Shown here one piece after another: positions 51,755 to 60,794 of a DNA stretch of 64,000 nucleotides. Position 1 is the stretch's first letter. Every line of letters starts with the position of its first letter. The stretch is from assembly GCF_003402975.1 (NCBI RefSeq), contig NZ_QURB01000008.1, positions 1-64,000 on the forward strand, read 5' to 3'. The translations under genes and the position numbers were made by a program. Below the pieces are notes generated by a model that was not told the DNA's origin, did no database searches, and worked only from the letters and a program-made list of their open reading frames with translations. The stretch comes from Brumimicrobium aurantiacum (GTDB lineage Bacteria > Bacteroidota > Bacteroidia > Flavobacteriales_D > Crocinitomicaceae).

Positions 51755-53362
51755 ATGGGAACAACAATTAATTATTCCATCGCTGGAGAAAAAACACAGA
51801 ATTTAAATTTGACTCAAAAAATTGGGCTGACCTTGGCTTCAATCTCTTTGTTTATTGTGTTACTTACTTGGATGACAGGAATTACTTTAACGCCGAATTG
51901 GTTGTATTTAAGTATCCTAATTTTTGGTTTTTCTGTTGGGCCAGTTTTGTATGCAGTTGGAACTTACAAAGGAATTCCTGCGGGAATAAAAAATAATGGA
52001 GTTTATTTTAATTCGCTCACGAATCGTGGTGCATTAGGTTGGATAGGAGCAATTATACTTACTTTATTTTACGTTTGTTTGTATTGGTACGGTGATTGGT
52101 TTGGCGATGGAACAGGTGCAAAGGGAGCCAATGAAGGCTTGGTTTCACTTTTTGACCCTTTAAGTCAGTTAATTCGTGGTAAAGCAGCAGATAAATGGTT
52201 TTTATATGGTACTTTTTATACCATAGCGATTGTATTTCTTGGGGTTAAATTCATGATAAAATACCGTCACAGTAAATACCATTTAATCAGAACAATTGTA
52301 GTGATGTTTTCTCAATTGGTTTTGGCTTATATGCTCCCTTATATATTGGAAGGATTGAATGCCACTTCAGGAGGATATTATTCTTTAAATCCAGTAAACT
52401 CATGGCCTTTAAATTATGATTTTATGACTGGCTATAGGATTGACGCTAGAATTGCACCCGAAAATCAACCTTTGGGAGTCGCATATTTGGTTTGGGGAAT
52501 TATTCTTTTTTTGGTTGTGACACCATTTGTGACTTATTTGGTAGGGAAACGTTGGTATTGCTCATGGTTTTGTGGGTGTGGAGGTTTAGCTGAAACAGCA
52601 GGGGATAACTTTAGACATTTGTCAGATAAATCTGTTAAGGCATGGAAAATTGAACGTTGGTTGGTGCATTCTATTATGGTTTTTGTAATGTTTATGACCA
52701 TTGCAGTGATGTATTCTTATTTCGCAAAATCAGAATTTAAACTCATGATGTATTTTCCTGCTGAAGTAGGATATAGTTTGCTTTTTGGATTACTAGGATT
52801 AGCAATTTTGTTGTTCTTGTTTTTGTATTTTAAAGGAAAAGGAAAGTCAAGAAACTTCATGTTAGTAGCTGCAGTAATTGGAATAGTGATGATCGTTTCA
52901 ATGATGTTGAGCTACCTTGGAAACGATTCTCAAGCATTCGGAATTAATAGTAATAGCATTAAAAAAGGATATGGTTTCTTTGTTGGAGCGATATTTTCTG
53001 GGATTGTAGGTGTTGGTTTTTATCCATTATTAGGAAATAGAGTTTGGTGTAGATTTGGCTGTCCAATGGCCGGATATATGGGGATTATCCAAAGATTTAA
53101 GTCTCGTTTTAGAATCACAACGAATGGAGGTCAATGTATTTCTTGTGGTAATTGTTCAACCTATTGTGAACAAGGAATCGATGTGAGATGGTATGCCCAA
53201 CGTGGACAAAATATTGTACGTGCTTCTTGTGTTGGTTGTGGAGTTTGTTCTTCAGTTTGTCCAAGAGGAGTGCTAAAACTTGAAAATGGTCCAGAGGAAG
53301 GTCGCGTAAATGAAAATCCAATAATAATAGGGCATGATGGTCATCCAACGTTAAGAAAGTAG
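51755..53362 (+). CDS. polytopic iron-sulfur protein (NapH/CcoG/NosR-like)
   Basis: 535 residues. Several membrane helices; two cysteine clusters at helix ends, RWYCSWFCGCGG (about 264-275) and VWCRFGCPMAG (about 430-440), as in the NapH/NosR/CcoG family, then two ferredoxin-type 4Fe-4S motifs, CISCGNCSTYCEQG (about 459-472) and CVGCGVCSSVCPRG (about 492-505). Such proteins carry electrons across or along the membrane to periplasmic or assembly partners. The upstream oxidoreductase could reduce it. No nitrate, nitrous-oxide or cbb3-oxidase genes are nearby, so the acceptor is unknown. Confidence 0.87.
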   Translation: MGTTINYSIAGEKTQNLNLTQKIGLTLASISLFIVLLTWMTGITLTPNWLYLSILIFGFSVGPVLYAVGTYKGIPAGIKNNGVYFNSLTNRGALGWIGAIILTLFYVCLYWYGDWFGDGTGAKGANEGLVSLFDPLSQLIRGKAADKWFLYGTFYTIAIVFLGVKFMIKYRHSKYHLIRTIVVMFSQLVLAYMLPYILEGLNATSGGYYSLNPVNSWPLNYDFMTGYRIDARIAPENQPLGVAYLVWGIILFLVVTPFVTYLVGKRWYCSWFCGCGGLAETAGDNFRHLSDKSVKAWKIERWLVHSIMVFVMFMTIAVMYSYFAKSEFKLMMYFPAEVGYSLLFGLLGLAILLFLFLYFKGKGKSRNFMLVAAVIGIVMIVSMMLSYLGNDSQAFGINSNSIKKGYGFFVGAIFSGIVGVGFYPLLGNRVWCRFGCPMAGYMGIIQRFKSRFRITTNGGQCISCGNCSTYCEQGIDVRWYAQRGQNIVRASCVGCGVCSSVCPRGVLKLENGPEEGRVNENPIIIGHDGHPTLRK

Positions 53363-53445
53363 ATTTTCGTAATTTTACTTTTTTTAAACTAAACTGGTTC
53401 GGGATTTATTCAATATCTATATCTCCTTCTTTACAATTTCAAATA

Positions 53446-54159
53446 ATGAATAAAACAGTAGTGATTGATTACACAAAGATTTTTGTTGTAATTCCAGCAT
53501 TTAATGAAGAAGACTCAATAGCAAAAGTGGTAAATGAGATTCCACAAGTTCCAACAAAAAATATTATTGTTGTCAATAACGGATCAACTGATCAAACGCA
53601 ACAAGTCGCTGAAGCTGCAGGTGCAACGGTTTTACTAGAATCACGAAAAGGATATGGTTGGGCTTGTTTGAAGGGCTGTGCATTGGTGGAAGAGTTAAAA
53701 GGAGAAACCATTGTTTTTCTAGATGGTGATTATTCTGATTACCCTGAACAGCTTGTTGACGTTGTCGCTCCGATCTATAATGACGGTGTTGATTTGGTTA
53801 TTGGGTCTCGTGCACTAGGAAAAAGAGAAAAAGGTTCAATGACCATTCCACAACACTTTGGAAATTGGCTCGCATCAAAATTGTTGAAAATTTTTTATGG
53901 GGTGAATTACACCGATTTAGGTCCCTTCAGAGCAATTCGGCTTGAAAGTTATAAAAGTCTCTGTATGAACGATAAAACCTATGGTTGGACAATCGAGATG
54001 CAAATTAAATCAGCGCAAAAAAAGCAAAAATATTGCGAAATTCCAGTCGATTATAAAGCAAGAATTGGACAGTCAAAAGTAAGTGGAACGGTAAAAGGTT
54101 CGGTAATGGCAGGAATTAAAATTATATTTGCAGTTTTTAAGTACAAATTTACGCAATGA
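53446..54159 (+). CDS. family 2 glycosyltransferase, DPM1-like
   Basis: 237 residues, no membrane helices: GT-A fold with VIPAFNEEDSI at the N-terminus, VVNNGSTDQT, the metal-binding DGDYSDYPEQL (about 91-101) and PFRAIRLE. This matches dolichyl/polyprenyl-phosphate sugar synthases lacking the C-terminal membrane part. It would transfer a sugar from a nucleotide donor to polyprenyl phosphate on the inner face of the membrane. It starts a three-gene operon (4-bp overlap with the next gene), which fits supplying a lipid-linked sugar to the GT-C protein encoded third. Confidence 0.88.
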   Translation: MNKTVVIDYTKIFVVIPAFNEEDSIAKVVNEIPQVPTKNIIVVNNGSTDQTQQVAEAAGATVLLESRKGYGWACLKGCALVEELKGETIVFLDGDYSDYPEQLVDVVAPIYNDGVDLVIGSRALGKREKGSMTIPQHFGNWLASKLLKIFYGVNYTDLGPFRAIRLESYKSLCMNDKTYGWTIEMQIKSAQKKQKYCEIPVDYKARIGQSKVSGTVKGSVMAGIKIIFAVFKYKFTQ

Positions 54160-55775
54160 ATTTGGTTTTTATTTTAGACAGTGCCTTTGGCGACCCAACT
54201 TGGATGTTTAATTGGGGAGATGCTTTAGGCTTCGAACATTACTTTGCTCACTTGTTAGCAAAACTAATTCTTATCGTTTACGGATTGAGTTTAGTCTTAA
54301 TCCTCTTTTATAGTATTCTTCAATTGTCTCTGGCGGTGAAATACAAAAGAAGTAAAGCAATAGAAAAAAAGAAACGTCCAGAATTTGATCCTAAAACGGC
54401 TCCGTATGTTACGATTCAATTACCGATGTATAATGAATACTACGTAGCTGAACGTGTGATCGAACGAGTTGCTCAAATGGATTATCCTCAAGATAAACTT
54501 GAAATCCAAGTTTTGGATGATTCTACAGATGAAACTGTAGACGTAATTGCCCGTAAAGTAAAAGAGGTAAAGGAAAAATATGGTGTGGATATTAAACATA
54601 TTCACAGAACCAATCGTATTGGATATAAAGCAGGTGCTTTAGATAGTGCTTTACCAGATGCCAAAGGTGAATTTGTCGCTATTTTTGATGTAGATTTTTT
54701 ACCAGATGTAGATTTCTTACAAAAAACAATGCCTCAATTCGAAGATCCTGAAGTTGGTGTTGTTCAAACACGATGGGGGCATATTAACAAAGATTATTCG
54801 ATGCTGACGGAATTGCAAGCCTTTGGTTTGAATGGTCACTTTGCAATTGAGCAAGGTGGTAGAAATGCAGCTGGTCACTTTATTAATTTTAACGGTACTG
54901 GAGGTGTTTGGAGAATCAAATGTATTGAAGAAGCAGGAGGTTGGGAACACGATACTTTAACAGAAGACTTGGATTTGAGTTATAGAGCTCAAATTAAAGG
55001 TTGGAAGTTTAGCTACCTAGAAGATGTTATTGCACCAGCAGAGTTGCCAATTACAATGAGTGCACTTAAAGGTCAACAACACAGATGGATGAAAGGTGGA
55101 GCAGAATGTTTCCGCAAAATGGCCAAAAGATTATTGACTGCAAAAGGTGTAAAAACAGCTGATCGTGTTCACGGTTTGTCTCATTTGTTTAATTCTTCTG
55201 TTTTTGTATTCATTTTGTTAATGAGTCTTTTAAGTCTGCCTGTTTTACATATTAAAGATAGTTTCTCTGACTTAAATTACTTTATCAAGTTCGGAAGTAT
55301 TTTTATTATGTCAACATTGTTCTTGATGTACTATTATTGGACTTCTTACCGTGATAAAACTGAAGATAAACCAAAAACTTTATTTCAATTCATTAAGCGT
55401 TTTGTTCAGTTTTTGACAATAATGATGGGACTTTCATTAAGTAATGCGATTGCTGTACTTGAAGGATATATGGGAATCAAAACATCTTTTGTAAGAACAC
55501 CAAAATTTAATGTGGCGGCTAAAGTTGAAGGTAAAGTTGAGAATAAATACGATAAGAAATCAATTTCATTAATCACGATTGGTGAAGGAATCTTGTTTTT
55601 AGTTTTTGGATTTACAGCAATTAACAGATTAGCATTTGGAGATTTAGGAATGGTGCCTTTCCACTTAATGCTTTCCATTGGATACGGAACAGTATTCTTT
55701 TATAGTATTGCAGAAGTGCGACCAGCATTGTTTTCTTTTGTTCCAAAATTCAGTACGAGTAACGTAAACGCTTAA
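54156..55775 (+). CDS. processive membrane glycosyltransferase (cellulose-synthase-like GT2)
   Basis: 539 residues: N-terminal helix (about 32-57), cytoplasmic GT2 domain (about 80-320) with LDDSTDETVDV, the metal motif DVDFLPD, TEDLDLSYR and the processivity motif QQHRWMKGG, then four C-terminal membrane helices. The D, DxD, TED and QxxRW set is complete, as in beta-glycan synthases and bacterial glucosyl/mannosyl-ceramide-type enzymes. No PilZ domain or BcsB partner is present, so ordinary cellulose is unlikely. It overlaps the upstream GT2 by 4 bp and precedes the GT-C gene by 1 bp. Confidence 0.88.
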   Translation: MNLVFILDSAFGDPTWMFNWGDALGFEHYFAHLLAKLILIVYGLSLVLILFYSILQLSLAVKYKRSKAIEKKKRPEFDPKTAPYVTIQLPMYNEYYVAERVIERVAQMDYPQDKLEIQVLDDSTDETVDVIARKVKEVKEKYGVDIKHIHRTNRIGYKAGALDSALPDAKGEFVAIFDVDFLPDVDFLQKTMPQFEDPEVGVVQTRWGHINKDYSMLTELQAFGLNGHFAIEQGGRNAAGHFINFNGTGGVWRIKCIEEAGGWEHDTLTEDLDLSYRAQIKGWKFSYLEDVIAPAELPITMSALKGQQHRWMKGGAECFRKMAKRLLTAKGVKTADRVHGLSHLFNSSVFVFILLMSLLSLPVLHIKDSFSDLNYFIKFGSIFIMSTLFLMYYYWTSYRDKTEDKPKTLFQFIKRFVQFLTIMMGLSLSNAIAVLEGYMGIKTSFVRTPKFNVAAKVEGKVENKYDKKSISLITIGEGILFLVFGFTAINRLAFGDLGMVPFHLMLSIGYGTVFFYSIAEVRPALFSFVPKFSTSNVNA

Positions 55776-55776
55776 A

Positions 55777-57120
55777 ATGCTAACGGATTCACGGAGAATT
55801 GGTTTTGCGTTTTTAGTGTATGCCATTGCCCTGTTCCTTATTGCTTATGTGGCAAATCAATCTGATTTTCTACTTAGTTTTAGCGCCTATGCAGTTGCAT
55901 TTTTGGTGTTCCTTTATTTCATTCGTGTTCAAAATAGTTTTGATTTAAAAACATGGAATAAGTTCGCATTGTTGTTGATGCTTATTCCCTTTTTTTCCAA
56001 TCCATCACTCTCTCCAGATGTATATCGTTTTTTGTGGGATGGGGAATTGGTTACGATGGGTATTCATCCTTATGCAAGTGTGCCAAATGAGTTAATGGAG
56101 TCTAATCTTCGTGTTCGTCAGTCCACATACATGAATGAATTATTTGCAGAGATTACAGATCTTTCCAAACGCAATTATTCTATCTATCCATCGGTTAATC
56201 AATTTTACTTTTTAATCGCAGCATTCTTCAGTGATCACCTTCTCATTTCCTTCATTATTTTAAGATTGTTGATGTTGCTCACCATGGTTTTAGGCTATAA
56301 ATTCCTGCTTAAAACTTTAGATTTACTCTCCATTTCAAATCATCGAAGTCTTTTATTGTTGCTCAATCCTATCCTCATTGTAGAGGTTATCGGGAATTTT
56401 CATTTTGAAGGGATAATGCTTTCTTGGCTGATAATTGGCATATATTTTCTTATTCGATCCAATTGGTTAAAAAGTAGTTTGTTTTGGGCGATTGCAATCA
56501 ATATTAAACTCACTCCACTCATATTACTCCCTTTTGTCTTACGATTTCGTAAGTTCAGTTGGACCCTTAAATTCTATTTTTCTACTTTGATTTGTTCTGT
56601 GTTTTTAATGATCATTTATCTATGGCCAACACTGTTTTGGAACTTTATGCAAAGCATCGAATTGTATTTTGATAATTTTGAATTTAATGCGGGTGTGTTT
56701 TATTTAATTAAATGGATTACCTCTTTCTTCATAGAAGGAAATCCAACGCTTATTGTAGGTCCAATTTTATCTATTATATCCTTTCTTGCTATTCTATGCT
56801 TGGCCTTTTTCCAACCTATAAAATCAAATCGTGAATTGTTGACAAGAATGATGTGGGGCTATGTTATTTATTTGATGTTGGCTACTACAGTTCATCCTTG
56901 GTATGTGATATTACCGCTCGGTTTATCTATTTTTTCGGCAAATATAGGAGTGCTCATATGGTCTCTTTTAATCATGTTGTCTTATGGGTTTTATGCTGTA
57001 GGATCAACACAAATAGGGATGGCTTTAATCGCGATAGAATATCTTGTTGTAATCGTATTACTGGTTTTTCCTAAATTAAAAATAACGCGAAAGTTGACGG
57101 ATATTTTACGTTTAAATTAA
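55777..57120 (+). CDS. GT-C-type polyprenyl-phosphate-sugar glycosyltransferase
   Basis: 447 residues, about eleven to thirteen membrane helices. The first large loop has SPDVYRFLWDGELV (about 83-96), whose Asp pair resembles the GT-C catalytic motif, then YSIYPSVNQFYF. Near the C-terminus AITTVHPWYV-type residues (TTVHPWYVILP) recur, as in mannosyltransferases that use polyprenyl-phosphate mannose. It would use the lipid-linked sugar made by the first operon gene. The stop overlaps that of a convergent gene (TTAA). Confidence 0.8.
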   Translation: MLTDSRRIGFAFLVYAIALFLIAYVANQSDFLLSFSAYAVAFLVFLYFIRVQNSFDLKTWNKFALLLMLIPFFSNPSLSPDVYRFLWDGELVTMGIHPYASVPNELMESNLRVRQSTYMNELFAEITDLSKRNYSIYPSVNQFYFLIAAFFSDHLLISFIILRLLMLLTMVLGYKFLLKTLDLLSISNHRSLLLLLNPILIVEVIGNFHFEGIMLSWLIIGIYFLIRSNWLKSSLFWAIAINIKLTPLILLPFVLRFRKFSWTLKFYFSTLICSVFLMIIYLWPTLFWNFMQSIELYFDNFEFNAGVFYLIKWITSFFIEGNPTLIVGPILSIISFLAILCLAFFQPIKSNRELLTRMMWGYVIYLMLATTVHPWYVILPLGLSIFSANIGVLIWSLLIMLSYGFYAVGSTQIGMALIAIEYLVVIVLLVFPKLKITRKLTDILRLN

Positions 57121-57692
57121 CGTAAGGATTTGTAATTGTTAATCCAAGTGGGGTCAATCACATCTTTAAGTAGTTTAAAGAAGCTGGTGTCTACAAAATA
57201 ATCTTGATCATAACCACGAACACCATAACGATCATAGATGTAAACTTGTTGTTTTGTTGAAGGTCTGATTTCACCTTGACTCCAGCCTTCTCCTAACTCA
57301 TGCTTATATGGATGTGCTTCGAACCTGATTTTCCATAGGGAATCAAATGCAGAATTATAATCAACAATTTTTCCGTCGGGTAAGGTGTCAAGTTTAAAAC
57401 CTTTTTCTTCAAATATATTCGTGAAAATATTCGTTCTTGGAATTGGCCATTTTCCAGTTCCTATTTTTATTAAACTCGGTAAATCTATTGGTTGATTACC
57501 TACAAGTTGTTGATCTTTAAAAAAAAACAAAGAATATTGTGTTAACTCTCCAGTAGGCAGTAAACCGATTTTAACGCCAAAAGAAACCCTATTTGGTCCA
57601 TAGCTATACGCGTTTTTACTTGAACCTTTTTCTAGGCTTAGTAGGCCCATTAAAAATAGGGAACTTGCGATATAGATTAAATTACGTTTCAT
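57117..57692 (-). CDS. secreted protein of unknown function
   Basis: 191 residues from the ATG at 57690-57692, chosen because a signal-anchor or signal peptide begins there (MKRNLIYIASSLFLMGLLS) and an AGAGGTG ribosome-binding site lies 6 bp upstream; the frame remains open to 57755. The mature part has no known motif: repeated Tyr/Gly/Pro (SKNAYSYGPNRVSFGVKIG), then two basic/aromatic blocks. Lys/Asp spacing suggests a small beta domain. It is convergent with the glycosyltransferase operon, stop codons overlapping by 4 bp. Confidence 0.6.
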   Translation of the reverse strand: MKRNLIYIASSLFLMGLLSLEKGSSKNAYSYGPNRVSFGVKIGLLPTGELTQYSLFFFKDQQLVGNQPIDLPSLIKIGTGKWPIPRTNIFTNIFEEKGFKLDTLPDGKIVDYNSAFDSLWKIRFEAHPYKHELGEGWSQGEIRPSTKQQVYIYDRYGVRGYDQDYFVDTSFFKLLKDVIDPTWINNYKSLR

Positions 57693-57791
57693 AAACTTCA
57701 CCTCTAAAGTACAAAAAGTGAAGTATTTTTTGAAATTATTTCCAATCGCTTTCAAATTAATGAATTTGCTACTTCTTTAGTCTTGAGTAGT

Positions 57792-59204
57792 CTAAGATTG
57801 TTCAATATGGGATTTGTTTAATAAATCCAACACTGTTTTTACAGGTGTAAATGTTTCAGTAGGAACTTCCACAAATACACTGAGCCAATCTGACATACTT
57901 CCATTCCATAATCCTGGACGTTCAATAAATTTAATGTTCTTTTCCTGGTATGTTTTTTCAACTATAAAGTACTTGTCAGGATCGGCAAACTCCTCAAGAT
58001 CCAGTTTGTTTCCATCAAGGTCTTTTGTTGAAACAGCCATAATAACAGGATTGAAATATTGACTTTGAACCATCAATCGATATTGATTGCCATCCTTGCT
58101 GATCTGTGATTTTTCGACAATTTGTTTCGATTGCATTCCATTCTCCTCAACCCAAAACGGACCACCTCCAGGTTGACCTTCGTTGCGTACCATTCCACAA
58201 ATACGAATAGGGCGGTAAATGAGAGTTTTCAATTCTTCAATGGTCAACTTTTCAAAATCAAAATCATGATTTATGAAGTGATATTTAAGGTTTAATGCTG
58301 CAATTTGTTGTCTAGGATTTGGACTTGCATAAGCTTCTTTTAATTCCATTTTGATGAAATCAAGCATTCCTCCTAGGTATTTTAAATTGTCAATAGAGTC
58401 AGTTGAATGTGCTTCATGCTGTATATTATCAATGTTTTTGATGAATATAATGTCACTATCAATTTGATTTAAATTACTGAGTAAAGCACCGTGACCTGAT
58501 GGACGTGTTAGCACCTCACCATTTTCATCGTGAACGACGTTTTTATCTTTATCAAAAGCAATAGAATTTGTAGAAGGATCTTGTTCACTCCATTCGATAT
58601 TACATTTTCTACCTGTTAGGTGACGAATAGAATTCAAAGCCTCTTTAATTGCTTCTTCATGTGCCTTGTTGATGGTGAAATGAAAGTTAACACCTTCTTC
58701 TTTTAATCTTAATCCTTGAAGGAGTTGTTCTTGAAAAGCATTTAAAATAAAACTTCTCGAACGATGAAATGGAACCAATCCTTTTGGAATTAATCCTAAA
58801 CCTAAACCTTCTTGTTTAAGTAAGTATGAAACAAAATCATCTAGACTAATGTCGTATTCCCTCACTTTTTTCTTGAGTTCATAAGGCAGTAACTCAAAAA
58901 ACGCAAAAGATTCAATAGCGTTCAAAAAGCGTTCAGTTTTACTTCTTGTTTCATCACTAGGATCTGCTAAAAACTCATACAAAAACTTAAACATTCTTGA
59001 ACCTGTTCCAGAGGCTGGAATAAAGAAATGGATATTTTGGTTACCATTGTCAAATTTCACTTTGAATTTATTCTTTTCAAATTCAGAATGACGAATGATC
59101 CCCTCATTTAGTCGACATGGGCTTACTAAATTTAATTCTGGTTGCTTTTTAAAAACAAGCGCTCTATGTTTGTCAATAATTGTCTTGTCGTTTTTTATAT
59201 CCAT
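57792..59204 (-). CDS. DUF4301 family protein, nucleotidyltransferase-like
   Basis: 470 residues, cytoplasmic. A glycine-rich PASGTGSRM (about 64-72) near the N-terminus, RPSGHGALLSNL (about 235-246), FIKNIDNIQ and YRPIRICGMVRNEGQPGGGP recall the pyrophosphorylase fold of UDP-sugar nucleotidyltransferases; the family is DUF4301. I infer a sugar-nucleotide-related activity, unproven. It is divergent from the methyltransferase at 59255, with 50 bp between starts. Confidence 0.85.
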   Translation of the reverse strand: MDIKNDKTIIDKHRALVFKKQPELNLVSPCRLNEGIIRHSEFEKNKFKVKFDNGNQNIHFFIPASGTGSRMFKFLYEFLADPSDETRSKTERFLNAIESFAFFELLPYELKKKVREYDISLDDFVSYLLKQEGLGLGLIPKGLVPFHRSRSFILNAFQEQLLQGLRLKEEGVNFHFTINKAHEEAIKEALNSIRHLTGRKCNIEWSEQDPSTNSIAFDKDKNVVHDENGEVLTRPSGHGALLSNLNQIDSDIIFIKNIDNIQHEAHSTDSIDNLKYLGGMLDFIKMELKEAYASPNPRQQIAALNLKYHFINHDFDFEKLTIEELKTLIYRPIRICGMVRNEGQPGGGPFWVEENGMQSKQIVEKSQISKDGNQYRLMVQSQYFNPVIMAVSTKDLDGNKLDLEEFADPDKYFIVEKTYQEKNIKFIERPGLWNGSMSDWLSVFVEVPTETFTPVKTVLDLLNKSHIEQS

Positions 59205-59254
59205 AAGAATTGATTGTTAAGTTTACGTACTTTTAACGCAGAATTTAAGGGTTT

Positions 59255-60028
59255 ATGATTTATTTAGTTCGTGAATATATAAAATATTGCTTAATTGCAA
59301 AAAATAGGCATGGAGTTCATTCTCCTTATGTTTATGATTTCAATGACCGTTGCCTGTCTACTTCAATTCCCAAAGAACATCAAAGACAATTTAAAGCACT
59401 TAAAAATTCACTTTTGAATGATCAATCTACGATTCAAGTTACCGATTTAGGAGCGGGTTCAAAAAAAATGGAAAAGGATAGAAAAGTCGCTCAAATTGCT
59501 AAAATTTCTGGAAGTCGTTCTAAATATGCGAAACTACTTTATCGATTGGTTCGCCATTATCAACCTCAAAAAGTGCTAGAACTGGGTACTTCCTTAGGTT
59601 TGGGGAGTTATATGTTGGCTTCGGCTACTGATGAGGTGGTGCTAACTACCGTTGAAGGGTGTCAATCAACCATGGGAGTTGCTATGAAGGCTTTTCCAGA
59701 ATCTGTAAAACACAAGGTTGATTTTATTCATAGCGATTTTCTGAGCTTTCTAAAACAGCTAAAAAAAGACCAAGTTTATGATTTGGTTTTTATTGATGGA
59801 GATCATAAAGGCGAAAAACTTGTAGAACAATTAGATTTGCTTAAGCCACATATTCACGACGAAACCATTATTTTAATTGACGATATTCGTTGGTCGAAAG
59901 ATATGTTATCGACGTGGAACTCCTTGTTGCAAAGTGAGAAGTATCATTTAAGTATTGATTTATTTAAAATGGGGATTATTGTACCAAGATTTCATCAAGA
60001 AAAAGAACATTTTGTTATTCGATATTGA
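59255..60028 (+). CDS. class I SAM-dependent methyltransferase
   Basis: 257 residues. Rossmann motif I is VLELGTSLGLGSY (about 109-121), motif II TTVEGCQ, and an O-methyltransferase-like acidic motif FIDGDHKGEKL (about 175-186) followed by ILIDDIRWS, where Asp residues would bind a metal as in catechol-type O-methyltransferases. The first 85 residues (KNRHGVHSPYVYDF) are a conserved Bacteroidota N-terminal helical extension. Substrate unknown. Confidence 0.85.
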   Translation: MIYLVREYIKYCLIAKNRHGVHSPYVYDFNDRCLSTSIPKEHQRQFKALKNSLLNDQSTIQVTDLGAGSKKMEKDRKVAQIAKISGSRSKYAKLLYRLVRHYQPQKVLELGTSLGLGSYMLASATDEVVLTTVEGCQSTMGVAMKAFPESVKHKVDFIHSDFLSFLKQLKKDQVYDLVFIDGDHKGEKLVEQLDLLKPHIHDETIILIDDIRWSKDMLSTWNSLLQSEKYHLSIDLFKMGIIVPRFHQEKEHFVIRY

Positions 60029-60201
60029 CGATAGCAGCTTAAAAGCGGAATAACATGATAAAAATTAAATTTTGATTGTCCACGAGATATAGTAGTGGTT
60101 GGTAATGTTGCATTTGGTAGTAGAATCATCGGAAAAAATCTTTTTTTTCTTGGATAATTAGATTATTTTTATATACCTTGTGGAGATAAACACCTACCAA
60201 T

Positions 60202-60657
60202 ATGAACCGATATTTAGAACAATTAATAGAGGACATGGATGTTGTGATATCCAGTCAAAATGCAGTTAGAAGTCATCTCGATATATTAGGCGAGAGTGAA
60301 TTGTGTGAATCAGAAGAAGGGATCATATGTTGCGAGAGAACAGAAAAACTATCGAAAATTATAGGTTTTGATCGATGTTATTTTCCTCCTCATGAAAAGT
60401 TAACCGATGATCAACTAACAGTTGTATACACCCAATTACTATGTGTACTAGATAATTTTAATTTTTTCCTCGATTTTCCAAATGGTTTAGATGTTCGTTC
60501 AAAATATGTAATGTTATTAGATATTATGGATGAAGAAACAACATATTCAAATGCTAAAGTCACCGTGTTAGAATTTTGTGATTATGATTATGATACTTGT
60601 CCTTTTGGTGCCGAACTTTGTCAATGTAAAGCTTATGAAGAACTAGCTAAATGCTAG
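60202..60657 (+). CDS. cysteine-rich protein of unknown function
   Basis: 151 residues, acidic, no signal peptide, with ten cysteines: 35, 43, 44, 59, 81, 126, 133, 140, 142 and 151. Four of them (133, 140, 142, 151) lie in the last 20 residues, in CPFGAELCQC and the terminal Cys. Such clustering suggests metal binding. The first half is helical (MNRYLEQLIEDMDVVISSQ). I do not recognise the family. It is alone on its transcript, between the methyltransferase and the Na/phosphate cotransporter. Confidence 0.65.
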   Translation: MNRYLEQLIEDMDVVISSQNAVRSHLDILGESELCESEEGIICCERTEKLSKIIGFDRCYFPPHEKLTDDQLTVVYTQLLCVLDNFNFFLDFPNGLDVRSKYVMLLDIMDEETTYSNAKVTVLEFCDYDYDTCPFGAELCQCKAYEELAKC

Positions 60658-60764
60658 TGATAACGGTTTTCCAACTCAAATTCAATCTTGCTTGAAAACA
60701 TTGTGGTTTTGTTTTATTAATGTTTCCTTAACATTGAACTGAAGTAAGCTTAAGATTTGCGGAT

Positions 60765-60772
60765 TATTTTTG
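60765..60772 (+). promoter_or_regulatory. -7 element of the Na/Pi cotransporter gene
   Basis: TATTTTTG, 22 bp before the start codon. No consensus -33 is visible. Confidence 0.5.
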
Positions 60773-60794
60773 TCCCAGAATTTAATAATGTTTA

